38,230 nucleotides of DNA from CAKRJP01 sp963589425 (GCA_963589425.1 CAVAKZ010000027.1:1-38230), one strand, 5' to 3'. Numbered from the stretch's first letter, positions 25,066-33,330 are shown. Made by a program: numbers and translations. Notes: generated by a model from the sequence alone, not told the origin.

Positions 25066-26463
25066 CTATGCAAGCTTCAATACGTTAATCACCAGTACCC
25101 ATACCATGCTATAGTAAATCACTACTGCCGTCAAGTCATTCACGGTAGAAATAAGAGGTCCGGAGGCCACTGCCGGGTCTACTCCAACCTTGGTAAATAC
25201 AATTGGGACAATGGTTCCAATGAGGCTTGACACTGTCATAGCTACCAAAAGGGAAACTCCTACGCATCCGGAAATAGCAAAAGCATTAAGTAAAATATTT
25301 ACTTTAAACACATAAATATAAATCCCTATAACAATAAAGGCCATAACGCCCAGAAGCAGTCCATTGGTAAATCCAACCTTCACCTCTTTTATGATCAAGG
25401 TAAAAATTTCTTTGCCATTTAACTCCTCGTCGATCAATACACGAATAGTAACCGCCAAGGACTGGGTTCCGACATTTCCTGCCATACCTAGAATCATAGA
25501 CTGGAAACATACTACCAGAGCAATCTTTGACACTACCCCTTCAAAGATACCTACTACCGAAGATACCCCCATAGCCAAAAACAAAAGAATCACCAACCAG
25601 GGAAGTCTCTTTCTCACACTTTCCACAAGGGTCTCTTCTAAGTCTTCTTCCTCTGTCAAACCGGCTAACTTGGCATAATCTTCACTCATCTCATCATCCA
25701 CTACCTCTACAATATCCTGGGAGGTAATAACTCCGATGATTTCATCTTCACTATTTAATACGGGAATGGAGTCCTCCGCATAGTCTCTCAACCTGTCAAT
25801 ACAGTCGCTAATCATCTCATGGTCTCGAACATAAGGATAAGAGGTGGTAATTAAATCCTCTAAATTCACATAAGTTCTGGCAATGATCAGGTCCTTAAGA
25901 TCTAGGGCTCCGTAAAATTTTCCTTCCTCATCTGACACATAGATAATAGAAATGTTATCATTATCTTCCGCCTGGGCCACCAAAGACTTCATTGCGGCTT
26001 TAATGGTAAGATTTCTGGTGATTTCGATAAAGTTGGTAGTCATCCTGCTACCAATCTCATCTTCCTCGTAGGACCGAATCAGGGCAATATCTTCTCGCCT
26101 ATCTTCATCGATGAGTTTTAGAATCTGCTTTCTGTCATCTTCCTCCAACTCTTCCAAGACATCTACCGCATCGTCAGAGTCCATGTTTTCTACGACTTTT
26201 GCAGCACTGCGAATGTCAAGCTCACCCATGTAGTCATCTACATTATCAATATAGGTAAAGATTTCAGACACTCGCTCCGCGCCTAAAACATGATATAATT
26301 TTTTACGATCCTCTTCCGATAAAAGCTGCAAGGCTCCTGCAATATCATTTTCATGATAATTATCTAACTGAGCCAGGATTTCTTCGTCCGGCAGGTCACT
26401 ACTCAATATGGCCGCCAGCTCTTCCTCGTAATCCGGAATCACGATTTCTTCATTATTTTCCAT
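25066..26463 (-). CDS. mgtE: magnesium transporter MgtE
   Basis: Mg2+ channel/transporter of the cell membrane, 465 residues, the usual length. Residues 1-135 are the acidic MgtE N domain (superhelical, with many Asp/Glu), followed by paired CBS domains (about 140-265) that sense cytoplasmic Mg2+ and then five membrane helices (about 290-465). The pore signature includes GNVGTQSLAVTIR and PAVASGPLISTVNDL with Asp443, the conserved ion-site residue. AAGGAGG (26474-26480) is the ribosome-binding site. Regulated through an unusual 260-nt leader with an upstream ORF. Confidence 0.96.
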   Translation of the reverse strand: MENNEEIVIPDYEEELAAILSSDLPDEEILAQLDNYHENDIAGALQLLSEEDRKKLYHVLGAERVSEIFTYIDNVDDYMGELDIRSAAKVVENMDSDDAVDVLEELEEDDRKQILKLIDEDRREDIALIRSYEEDEIGSRMTTNFIEITRNLTIKAAMKSLVAQAEDNDNISIIYVSDEEGKFYGALDLKDLIIARTYVNLEDLITTSYPYVRDHEMISDCIDRLRDYAEDSIPVLNSEDEIIGVITSQDIVEVVDDEMSEDYAKLAGLTEEEDLEETLVESVRKRLPWLVILLFLAMGVSSVVGIFEGVVSKIALVVCFQSMILGMAGNVGTQSLAVTIRVLIDEELNGKEIFTLIIKEVKVGFTNGLLLGVMAFIVIGIYIYVFKVNILLNAFAISGCVGVSLLVAMTVSSLIGTIVPIVFTKVGVDPAVASGPLISTVNDLTAVVIYYSMVWVLVINVLKLA

Positions 26464-26471
26464 AAGGATGC

Positions 26472-26517
26472 TTCCTCCTTGTCTCTAACATTATTTCTTA
26501 TTAGACACCATGAGGAA
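26472..26517 (-). promoter_or_regulatory. hairpin masking the mgtE ribosome-binding site
   Basis: On the minus strand TTCCTC (26512-26517) is the exact complement of GAGGAA (26472-26477), which overlaps the AAGGAGG Shine-Dalgarno. Inside it TGTCTAA pairs with TTAGAGACA with a 2-nt bulge (26480-26507). The ribosome-binding site would be closed when this folds. Confidence 0.55.
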
Positions 26518-26552
26518 TCTGTAAACATCGCACTCTGTCTACTATATCACTG

Positions 26553-26574
26553 GATGAGAGTATCCTATCTCATC
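26553..26574 (-). promoter_or_regulatory. hairpin over the stop codon of the mgtE leader ORF
   Basis: GATGAGA and TCTCATC, 7 bp with an 8-nt loop. The 5' arm contains the leader ORF stop (26570-26572), so a ribosome finishing the leader would open the stem. Confidence 0.5.
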
Positions 26575-26692
26575 TGATAAATAAACTTGCATTATTAGAA
26601 GGCTCATATAAGGGATCAGGCCCTACGGCTTCCTGTTCACTGACTCCACCATCGTGGTTTCGACTTCGCCCTCTACTATCGCCACTATCCAT
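26570..26692 (-). CDS. 40-codon leader ORF upstream of mgtE
   Basis: ATG at 26692, with AGGTGA 6 nt upstream in GAAAGGCAGGTGAATATA, and TGA at 26570-26572. It begins about 33 nt after the predicted transcription start and ends about 107 nt before mgtE. The peptide is hydrophilic: RGRSRNHDGG near residues 7-16, acidic SEQE, then GPDPLYEP (24-31), then NNASLFIR. The PDP..EP cluster recalls the EPDP-rich MgtL leader peptide of enteric bacteria, where Asp/Glu-Pro runs destabilise ribosomes at low Mg2+. I recognise no family, and translation is inferred only from the ribosome-binding site and position. Confidence 0.55.
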   Translation of the reverse strand: MDSGDSRGRSRNHDGGVSEQEAVGPDPLYEPSNNASLFIR

Positions 26693-26731
26693 TATATTCA
26701 CCTGCCTTTCAATCCGAATTTATACAAAGTC

Positions 26732-26760
26732 AGTATACTACTTCGCTATATTTGTGTCAA
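26732..26760 (-). promoter_or_regulatory. strong mgtE operon promoter
   Basis: TTGACA (26755-26760) and TATACT (26732-26737) with exactly 17 bp between them on the minus strand. Start of transcription is expected near 26725, giving a leader of about 260 nt. Confidence 0.8.
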
Positions 26761-26803
26761 AATTAATCCCCCTTTTTATGAAGATTTAACCTAGCCCTTA
26801 CAC

Positions 26804-26842
26804 AAAAAGAGCTTCATCCCAATTATCTAGGTGAAGCTCTTT
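26804..26842 (-). terminator. terminator of the ABC exporter operon
   Basis: AAAGAGCTTCA (26832-26842 side) pairs with TGAAGCTCTTT (26806-26816 side), 11 bp, followed by TTGTG in the minus direction; 10 nt after the DUF4340 gene stop. Confidence 0.85.
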
Positions 26843-26852
26843 CCTATAAAAT

Positions 26853-27761
26853 TTATTCTGAATCTGAAGAATCGCTGCTGTCTACTGTAATCATATTATT
26901 AATAATGTCTGTACTGACCTGATATACCAGTTTTGATCCATCTACCATGAGATAACGATTTCCATCTCCTGTTTCTTTTCCGATGTAAACCGTAAAGTTT
27001 TCCTTGTCATCTCCGTTTTTGTAGGTTGCTGTTGCCGTGGTTCTCTCAGCTTCTGTCAGTCCATAGTTTGACAAGCTTTCATCTGTCACGTGATAATCCA
27101 CCGGATCTGAAAGGCTTAAGGCTCCAAATCCTCCTGCCAATTGGCTAAGGTCATCCTCGTCCTTATACTTGGTGGTCTCGCCATTTACAGTAATTGTTAC
27201 TTTCTTGAGATTTCCACTTCCAATGCTTGGCACGTCGTCATTATCCACAAGTCCACTTAAATCAAATTGCAGGCTGCCTATAAGACTACTGTCAATAGTG
27301 TAGACCTTTTCGCTATCATCCACAGACACATAATAATCTTCTCCTGTGGCATCTCCCACATGAAGGGTGTGGTCCTTATCATCACTATCTGTATAGGAGA
27401 TTTCATAGAGGGGACTGGTAAGTCCATAGTCCTCTAAATCATCGGGATCGTCAATTTCTCTTACAGCTGTAAGCCCTGTAATGCTAGATTCCAGGCTTTC
27501 TATAGTGGACTGATTTATAGGAATTTCATGGTCCTTGTCATAGTACCAAGTTCCATCCTCTGATTCAAAAGTCATGGTACTGCTGCCATCAGTATAAGTA
27601 ATTTTTGACAAGGAGTCGGCATCCACCAAATGGATTTCTGCCTCTTTCTCCTCCTCTTCTTTTTTCGTTTCCGCATGCTTATTATAAGCACTAAGGCCAA
27701 AGTAGACAGCCACCAGGGCCACCAGCACAAGAAGAAGGCTCATCAGTTTATTTTTCTTCAT
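26853..27761 (-). CDS. DUF4340 domain membrane-anchored protein
   Basis: 302 residues with one N-terminal membrane segment (about 7-25, MSLLLVLVALVAVYFGLSAY) and then an extracytoplasmic region. Two repeated beta-rich modules are visible, with matching blocks around YTDGSSTMTFESEDGTWYY, DLEDYGLTSP and SLSNYGLTEAE, and DDYYVSVDDSEKVYTI and NRYLMVDGSKLVYQV, the pattern of DUF4340. The function is unknown; such proteins accompany Gld-type ABC systems, as here: it is the last gene, 12 nt after the GldG-like gene, with AAGGAGGG before the ATG. The protein is highly acidic. Confidence 0.85.
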   Translation of the reverse strand: MKKNKLMSLLLVLVALVAVYFGLSAYNKHAETKKEEEEKEAEIHLVDADSLSKITYTDGSSTMTFESEDGTWYYDKDHEIPINQSTIESLESSITGLTAVREIDDPDDLEDYGLTSPLYEISYTDSDDKDHTLHVGDATGEDYYVSVDDSEKVYTIDSSLIGSLQFDLSGLVDNDDVPSIGSGNLKKVTITVNGETTKYKDEDDLSQLAGGFGALSLSDPVDYHVTDESLSNYGLTEAERTTATATYKNGDDKENFTVYIGKETGDGNRYLMVDGSKLVYQVSTDIINNMITVDSSDSSDSE

Positions 27762-27773
27762 TGCAATCCCTCC

Positions 27774-29276
27774 TTAAGCCTTTCTTCGCTTCCACCATTT
27801 ACTAAATCCGTAAACTACAATAATTAATGGAATACCGAAAATAATCAGGATGCTGATGGGGCCTGCATACTGCATGGTATTATTGGTAACTTCCAAACTC
27901 TTAGATGCAATAGCAAGGTTTTGAACTCCATCAAAGTTGTTTGTCACTGCATTCATGAACAGGGTGAGATTCTCCAAGGTAGAGAAGGAATCTGTTACCT
28001 GACTGTCAATCATTGAGGTGGAGGAAATCACGGTAAGTTTTGCCTCCTTTGTGGTGCTGCTATCAGAACTATCACTGTTGTCACTCTCTGAAGTGTCGCT
28101 ATCTGAAGTGTCGCTATCCGAAGAATCACTATCCGAACTATCGCTGTCACTGTCTGAGTTGCTTATAGTCTCTGTAGCCACTGCGCCCAGCACATAAGTG
28201 CCTTGCTCCTGGGAATCCTCTGTTACTGCGTAGGCATTGTCAGATGTAGTCAAGAAAGATTCCACATCAATGGAGTCATTTTCCGGATCTGTAAGGGTAA
28301 GTCCATGAGCGTTGATAAACATAACCATATTAGAGGATAAGCCATCTGCCAGGTCTCCAGTTGCAGTTACATTTGGGAAAATGTAGTAATAATTTCCCTG
28401 GTAGCTGCGCTCCATATCTGCAATGTATCCTTCTGTTCTTTGCATACCATAGGTATTAAGAAGTTCGTCAAGGTTAGGAACCTCTCCGTCAATCTCACCC
28501 AGGATAATAAAGACCTTGCCTCCATCCTTCATATAGTCTTCGATCATGGTTTTTTCATCTTCTGTAAGGTCAGAACTAATGCCATTAATAAAGAGGAGGT
28601 CACAATCATCCGGAATCTCACTCTTCATCATAAGATTGATTTCTTCCTCTTCCATATTATTCTTACTCATAAGATCTGTTACAGAAGTAGAGAAAGAACT
28701 TTCTCCATGTCCGGAGGTATAATACATTTTATTGCTGTCGGTGCTGGTTACATAATTTACTGCACTGGTAAGCTGTCCCTCTCCGTCAAACTCTGTAGCT
28801 GAACTGCTGCCTGTGGTGTAGTAAGAATAGCTGTCTGTTACCAAAATACTGGAGAAAGCTACTGTTGTACTTTTCCCTGTATCCTCACACTTTACAAGAA
28901 TGGTATCAGAGGAAACATTATTTTCTGTCAAAGCAGAAGGATGCTGGACCGGATCCACCCACTCCACACTGATTTTATTGGACAGGGCAGAATATTTACT
29001 TAAAAATGTCTTGATCTTGTCATCAGTACTGCTTTTTTCTGCATAAACCGTAAAGCTAACCTTGCTGTCTAAGTCCTTTAACAAATCCTTACTGGTATCT
29101 GTTATCTCATAAATTCGATTGTCACTAATATCTATATTTCGAACACTTTCCGGAAGCTGTCCGGCGATCAGATTGATTACCACCACAATTCCAATGGCCA
29201 CTGCAATCAGTCCCACACTATAGCTTCCATTTTTGGAAGTCTGGCTTCCAAATAATTTCTTAATTTTCTCTACCAT
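27774..29276 (-). CDS. GldG-like ABC transporter auxiliary protein
   Basis: 500 residues: an N-terminal membrane helix (about 21-39), an extracytoplasmic ABC-type uncharacterised transport domain with DNRIYEITDTSKDLLKDLD near residues 52-70 and GHGE (189-192), and a C-terminal membrane helix (about 470-490) ending in KWWKRRKA. This is the layout of GldG, a partner of the GldA/GldF ABC system in gliding bacteria; in Clostridia the substrate is not known. Residues 372-407 are an almost pure Ser-Asp repeat inserted before the last domain. It follows the permease by 9 nt; AGGAGG precedes the ATG. Confidence 0.83.
   Translation of the reverse strand: MVEKIKKLFGSQTSKNGSYSVGLIAVAIGIVVVINLIAGQLPESVRNIDISDNRIYEITDTSKDLLKDLDSKVSFTVYAEKSSTDDKIKTFLSKYSALSNKISVEWVDPVQHPSALTENNVSSDTILVKCEDTGKSTTVAFSSILVTDSYSYYTTGSSSATEFDGEGQLTSAVNYVTSTDSNKMYYTSGHGESSFSTSVTDLMSKNNMEEEEINLMMKSEIPDDCDLLFINGISSDLTEDEKTMIEDYMKDGGKVFIILGEIDGEVPNLDELLNTYGMQRTEGYIADMERSYQGNYYYIFPNVTATGDLADGLSSNMVMFINAHGLTLTDPENDSIDVESFLTTSDNAYAVTEDSQEQGTYVLGAVATETISNSDSDSDSSDSDSSDSDTSDSDTSESDNSDSSDSSTTKEAKLTVISSTSMIDSQVTDSFSTLENLTLFMNAVTNNFDGVQNLAIASKSLEVTNNTMQYAGPISILIIFGIPLIIVVYGFSKWWKRRKA
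28056..28163 (-). repeat. Ser-Asp dipeptide repeat coding tract
   Basis: Codes for about 36 residues of (S/T)D/(S)E repeats within the GldG-like protein. The DNA shows imperfect short tandem units such as GAAGTGTCGCTATC on the plus strand. Likely an extended flexible linker outside the membrane and prone to length change. Confidence 0.8.
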
Positions 29277-29285
29277 GGGAACCTC

Positions 29286-30152
29286 CTAACTCCAGCGTCT
29301 CTTTTGTATCATCTGAATGGTCAGGAAATTGAACAAGAAGATGATAGACAAATACATGATGATACCGCTGACATCTAACAGGTTGTCAGATGAAATGCTG
29401 CTAAATGCGCTAAACAAATTCATTTGTCCAAACACATTTGCAAGAAGCCCCTCATAGAGAGAAGACTTAACAATATATGGAATAATACTCCCCAGCAAGA
29501 CCACTACTTCCAGTACAGCTGCCACAAGCCAGTTATTTGTCATTCGCCAGATGAGGCCAACGACAACTGTGAAGATCACAATTACTCCCACCAGGTTGAT
29601 CCAGGCAGCACTTCCAATAAAGTTGGTAAGTCCGCTCCAAAGGTAGGTAATCATCAGCACACCAAAGGTTCCGATAGCCGCCAGGATCTGACTTTCTGTT
29701 AAAGATGAAATAAACATTCCAATGGAAATGTATACACTTCCCAGAAGAAAGAATACCAAGATAGCCAGATAATCCACTTTAATATAGGCAGTTCCCTGGG
29801 CCTTAATAATCAGAGGGAACATTAAATAAATAATGCATGGCACCGCAAAGATACTGACCATTGCGAAAAACTTGCCCAAAACCACTTCTGTAAGGCTTAC
29901 CGGATAAGTAAGAAGCATCTGGTCTGTCTTCGTTTTTCGGTCTTCTGCAAAGCTGCGCATAGTAAGTACCGGCACTGCGATCAAAAGCACAAAGGTAATG
30001 CTGGATAATACATAAGAAAAATACGGATATCCATAATTTAGGTTGTAAGCCATAAAGTAAACCCCGGTAAATGCTACTAAGAATGCAATAAATACATAAC
30101 CGATCATGGAGTTAAAATAAGACTTAAGCTCTCTTTTGTATATTGCTATCAT
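29286..30152 (-). CDS. ABC-2 type permease (GldF-like)
   Basis: Membrane component of an ABC exporter, 288 residues with six hydrophobic segments. The N-terminus IYKRELKSYFNSMIGYVFIA and the block RSFAEDRKTKTDQMLLTYPVSLTEVVLGKF are typical of the GldF/ABC-2 family. Its ATG overlaps the stop of the ATPase gene by 4 nt (ATGA), so the two subunits are translationally coupled. The exported substrate is unknown. Confidence 0.9.
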   Translation of the reverse strand: MIAIYKRELKSYFNSMIGYVFIAFLVAFTGVYFMAYNLNYGYPYFSYVLSSITFVLLIAVPVLTMRSFAEDRKTKTDQMLLTYPVSLTEVVLGKFFAMVSIFAVPCIIYLMFPLIIKAQGTAYIKVDYLAILVFFLLGSVYISIGMFISSLTESQILAAIGTFGVLMITYLWSGLTNFIGSAAWINLVGVIVIFTVVVGLIWRMTNNWLVAAVLEVVVLLGSIIPYIVKSSLYEGLLANVFGQMNLFSAFSSISSDNLLDVSGIIMYLSIIFLFNFLTIQMIQKRRWS

Positions 30153-31261
30153 TGCTTCTCACCTCCTTCGGGATAACCACCCTCTAGGTCATCGTAATTC
30201 ACTTCCGGGTTAATCTCCGGAACTTCCACATCTACGTAGTTCTTCTTAGGATCTTCTATCTCTGCCTTAGAACTTTCCGGCTTAGAATCTTTCGAACTAA
30301 AGTCATGAAGATTTCCCACATTATTTCCCTGGGTAAGTTCAAGGAATACATCCTCCAAGGTATTCTTTGTCATGGCCAAGGTTCTAAGAGTTGCATGGTT
30401 CTTTGCAAAGGCAGTGAATATTTGCTCTCTGATGTCCAGGTTTCCCTTCACTCTCACAATTACACTGGTAATGGCCTCTTTCTTTTCCTGCACCTTGCTG
30501 CACTCAATAGATTCAATAGCATCAATACCTGCAAGAATTCTTCGCACCTCATTTTCATTTGAAGAAGTTTCAAGCTCTATGTAACCCTTGCGTCCAATAC
30601 TTTCCTCCAACTTCTCCGGTGTATCGCTGGCCACCAATTTTCCGTTAGAGATAATGATAATGTGATCGCATACTTCTCTGACTTCCGCCAAAATGTGAGA
30701 ACTTAAGATCACGGTATGACGCTTGGACAAATTACGGATCAATTCACGAATCTCGATAATCTGCTTTGGATCCAAACCTACAGTAGGCTCATCCAGAATA
30801 ATAATTTCCGGAAATCCTAAAATAGCCTGGGCCAGTCCCACACGCTGTCTATATCCTTTGGAAAGATTCTGAATCAGTCGATCCTTCACCCCGGTAAGTT
30901 TTGCCATGGACATCACATTTTCAATCTGGGTACCTCTGTGGGCCTTTGGAATCTTCTTAAGCTCCGCCGCAAACTGTAAATACTCAGACACTGTCATTTC
31001 CATATAAAGTGGAGGAATTTCCGGCAAATAGCCAATGCTTTTCTTTGCCACCTCCGGCTCCTTTAAAATATCATGGCCATTGATCATTACAGTGCCTTCT
31101 GTGGCTCCCAGATAACCGGTCATAATATTCATGGTTGTGGATTTTCCGGCCCCATTGGGTCCAAGAAATCCGTAGATTTTTCCTTCTTCAATCGTGAAAT
31201 TCAGATGGTCCACTGCTAGGTGATTTCCATATTTTTTCACGAGGTTCTCTACTTGAATCAA
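30149..31261 (-). CDS. ABC transporter ATP-binding protein (GldA-like)
   Basis: ATPase of the exporter, 370 residues. Walker A GPNGAGKST, signature LSKGYRQRVGLAQA, Walker B IIILDEPTVGLDP and the switch His in LSSHIL are intact; a regulatory C-terminal domain follows (about 225-310), then an acidic, Pro-rich tail of about 50 residues (DVEVPEINPEVNYDDLEGG) not usual in this family. The start is taken as TTG at 31261 because AAAGGAGG is 8 nt upstream and MIQVENLVKKYG is the normal N-terminus; the longer TTG frame from 31297 contains the ribosome-binding site. First gene of a four-gene operon. Confidence 0.9.
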   Translation of the reverse strand: MIQVENLVKKYGNHLAVDHLNFTIEEGKIYGFLGPNGAGKSTTMNIMTGYLGATEGTVMINGHDILKEPEVAKKSIGYLPEIPPLYMEMTVSEYLQFAAELKKIPKAHRGTQIENVMSMAKLTGVKDRLIQNLSKGYRQRVGLAQAILGFPEIIILDEPTVGLDPKQIIEIRELIRNLSKRHTVILSSHILAEVREVCDHIIIISNGKLVASDTPEKLEESIGRKGYIELETSSNENEVRRILAGIDAIESIECSKVQEKKEAITSVIVRVKGNLDIREQIFTAFAKNHATLRTLAMTKNTLEDVFLELTQGNNVGNLHDFSSKDSKPESSKAEIEDPKKNYVDVEVPEINPEVNYDDLEGGYPEGGEKQ

Positions 31262-31291
31262 TCCATTATCCTCCTTTAAAATACTGCAAAC

Positions 31292-31312
31292 TATCAAGTC
31301 TTCAGCTTGATA
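31292..31312. repeat. inverted repeat in leader of the ABC exporter operon
   Basis: TATCAAG and CTTGATA, 7-bp arms with a 7-nt loop, 31 nt upstream of the TTG start. It may be an mRNA hairpin or operator; no clear minus-strand promoter was found nearby. Confidence 0.35.
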
Positions 31313-31361
31313 GCCAATGTCTATTCTATGGAAAATCTATGGTGAATTATTGTTTTACTTA

Positions 31362-31402
31362 TGTTGAATTTGTGAAAGAAATGTGTTGAAATTGTGAAAC
31401 AA
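31362..31402. repeat. imperfect 22-bp-spaced direct repeat between divergent genes
   Basis: TGTTGAATTTGTGAAAGAA and TGTTGAAATTGTGAAACAA match at 17 of 19 positions, offset by 22 bp (about two helical turns). They lie just upstream of the -35 of the plus-strand gene and upstream of the ABC exporter, the usual place for an activator or repressor site. Confidence 0.45.
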
Positions 31403-31420
31403 AAAAACTGGCAGGCTGAA

Positions 31421-31449
31421 TTGTATCTTGTGGCAAATCTAGGTATAAT
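31421..31449 (+). promoter_or_regulatory. promoter of the homocysteine methyltransferase/MTHFR gene
   Basis: TTGTAT (31421-31426), 17-bp spacer, TATAAT (31444-31449). Predicted start near 31456, which makes an ATG at 31461 practically leaderless and supports the later ATG at 31488. Confidence 0.55.
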
Positions 31450-31487
31450 GGAAACTAGTTATGCACTTTATACAGGAGTTTTTATAT

Positions 31488-33284
31488 ATGGATATTAGAG
31501 AATATTTAAAAAAGAAAAAAATTATCACCGACGGTTCCTTTGGCACCTTCTATGGAGCCAATTACCAGAGCTATGACATGCCGGAAATGGCTAACACTGT
31601 TCATCCGGAGCGGGTGCTTCATATCCACGGGTCCTACATCCGTGCCGGTGCCAAATTAATCCGGACCAATACCTTTGCCTCCAACACAGCTCTCTTAGCA
31701 GAAGACTTAGATGTAGTGCGGGCAAATATTAAAGCAGCTATACATTTAGCCACTCGGGCAGTACAAGATTCCAAAGAAGAAGTCTTTATTGCCGGAGATA
31801 TCGGTCCCATCCCAGGCATTGGGAAGCTTAGTGCCAAGGACACCACTGAAGAATACTATGAATTAGGAAAAATTTTTCTGACAGAGGGCCTGCAAATTCT
31901 AACCTTCGAGACCTTCCCCGACATGGTCTATGTCCTTCCGGCTATTCAGCGATTGAAAGAAGAATTTCCAAATGTTTTCATTATGATGCAATTTCGTCTG
32001 GACCAATTTGGTTACAGCAACTCAGGCATGAATGGAAGCAAATTATTAAAGGAAGCTCTCCGGATACCGGAAATTGACGCTGTAGGATTCAACTGCGGTG
32101 TAGGCCCCGGCCACATGCAAAAGCTCTTGCAAAAAATGGTTCTGCCTGCCGGCAAGTATTACATTGCCCTTCCAAACTCCGGTTATCCCAAGCGAAGCCG
32201 GGGCACCTTGCAATATTCCAATAGCCCTAAATATTTTGCCGGCAAGGTGGCAGATTTAGCTGATTACGGCGTGGACATTGTAGGGGGATGTTGCGGCACC
32301 AATCCTTCTTTTATTAAGGAACTAAGCAAAGCCGTCTCCCTAGAACCTAGCAAAAAAGCCAGCAGCATAAGTAGCTTGCAAGATTCTTATAGGCAAGAAA
32401 AAAAGACCGGTTTCTTCTATAATGAAAAAGGAGCTCTTAAAAACAAAAAACTGATTGCAGTGGAACTGGCCCCTCCTACCAGCGCCAATGACGAAAAGTT
32501 ATTGGAAGCCGCACATATGCTGGAAGCCTCTGGGGTAGATGTCCTAACCTTCCCAGATTCCCCTTCCGGACGTACCAGAGTGGATTCTGTACTTATGGCC
32601 TCCAAGGTAAAACTGGCCACAGGTATGACAGTCATGCCCCACATTTGCTGCAGAGATAAAAATGCCATTGCCATGCGGTCTCTCCTTTTGGGAGCCCACA
32701 TTAACAATATTCACAATCTACTGATTGTTACCGGGGATCCTATACCATCAGCAGACCGTCAAACAGTAAAATCTGTATTTAACTTTGATTCTGTAGGCTT
32801 AATGCGCATTACCCAGGACATGAATGAAACAGAATTTCCGGAAACTCCAATGTGCTACGGCGGAGCTATTAATCAGGGCCGCCTCCGTATCGAATCAGAG
32901 ATAAAAAGAGTAGCAAGGAAAATGGAAGCCGGAGCAGAATTCTTCTTAACCCAACCGGTCTTTTGCAAAGAAGAAGCCGAGAAATTGCGCCAAATTAAAG
33001 AGACTACCGGTGCCAGAATTCTCTGTGGAATCATGCCCCTGATCAGTAAGCGCAATGCCCTCTTTATGAAAAATGAGATCAGCGGAATTTATATCCCTGA
33101 TGAGGTGGCGGACCGATATCCGGACAAGGCCTCAAAAGCCGAAGGGGAAGCCATCGGAATCTCTATCGCCAAGGAAGTTATGACCTACACCGAGGACTTT
33201 GTGGATGGCTATTATTTCTCCTTCCCCTTTAACCGGGTTTATATGCTGGCTGAGATTCTAGACACAAGCTTTGATAACAACTAA
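31488..33284 (+). CDS. bifunctional homocysteine S-methyltransferase / methylenetetrahydrofolate reductase
   Basis: 598 residues joining two steps of methionine synthesis. The N-terminal half is a TIM-barrel homocysteine methyltransferase: DGSFGTF near the start, GFNCGVGP and GGCCGTNP supply the three zinc-binding cysteines. The C-terminal half (about 305-598) is an MTHFR-type barrel with VELAPPTSAN, HICCRDKN, LLIVTGDP and FFLTQPVF, which reduces methylene-THF with FAD. The layout matches Bacillus YitJ. The ATG at 31488 has CAGGAG 9 nt upstream; an in-frame ATG at 31461 would add nine residues without a site. No SAM or T-box element is visible in the 30-nt leader. Confidence 0.92.
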   Translation: MDIREYLKKKKIITDGSFGTFYGANYQSYDMPEMANTVHPERVLHIHGSYIRAGAKLIRTNTFASNTALLAEDLDVVRANIKAAIHLATRAVQDSKEEVFIAGDIGPIPGIGKLSAKDTTEEYYELGKIFLTEGLQILTFETFPDMVYVLPAIQRLKEEFPNVFIMMQFRLDQFGYSNSGMNGSKLLKEALRIPEIDAVGFNCGVGPGHMQKLLQKMVLPAGKYYIALPNSGYPKRSRGTLQYSNSPKYFAGKVADLADYGVDIVGGCCGTNPSFIKELSKAVSLEPSKKASSISSLQDSYRQEKKTGFFYNEKGALKNKKLIAVELAPPTSANDEKLLEAAHMLEASGVDVLTFPDSPSGRTRVDSVLMASKVKLATGMTVMPHICCRDKNAIAMRSLLLGAHINNIHNLLIVTGDPIPSADRQTVKSVFNFDSVGLMRITQDMNETEFPETPMCYGGAINQGRLRIESEIKRVARKMEAGAEFFLTQPVFCKEEAEKLRQIKETTGARILCGIMPLISKRNALFMKNEISGIYIPDEVADRYPDKASKAEGEAIGISIAKEVMTYTEDFVDGYYFSFPFNRVYMLAEILDTSFDNN

Positions 33285-33330
33285 ACATTGAATCATTGGT
33301 GAATCCCATGAAAATTCACTATAACCTAAG

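Noticed and set aside
26570..26692. Leader ORF as a group II intron remnant
   Set aside because: Phrases such as GTGAACAGGAAGCCGTAGGG and CCTTATATGAGCC recall intron RNA segments, but there is no domain V, no reverse transcriptase and no intron ends, while promoter, ribosome-binding site and position fit a leader. Kept as an alternative only.
26464..26760. M-box Mg2+ riboswitch upstream of mgtE
   Set aside because: The conserved M-box start (GGTGAGGCTCCT-like) and the GCTGCTGCC and AGTGCTAAAGCTCT-like segments were looked for and not found; only AGGTGA matches by chance. A covariance model search would settle it.
31450..31487. SAM or T-box riboswitch for the homocysteine methyltransferase/MTHFR gene
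   Set aside because: The predicted transcript leader is only about 30 nt, too short for either element.
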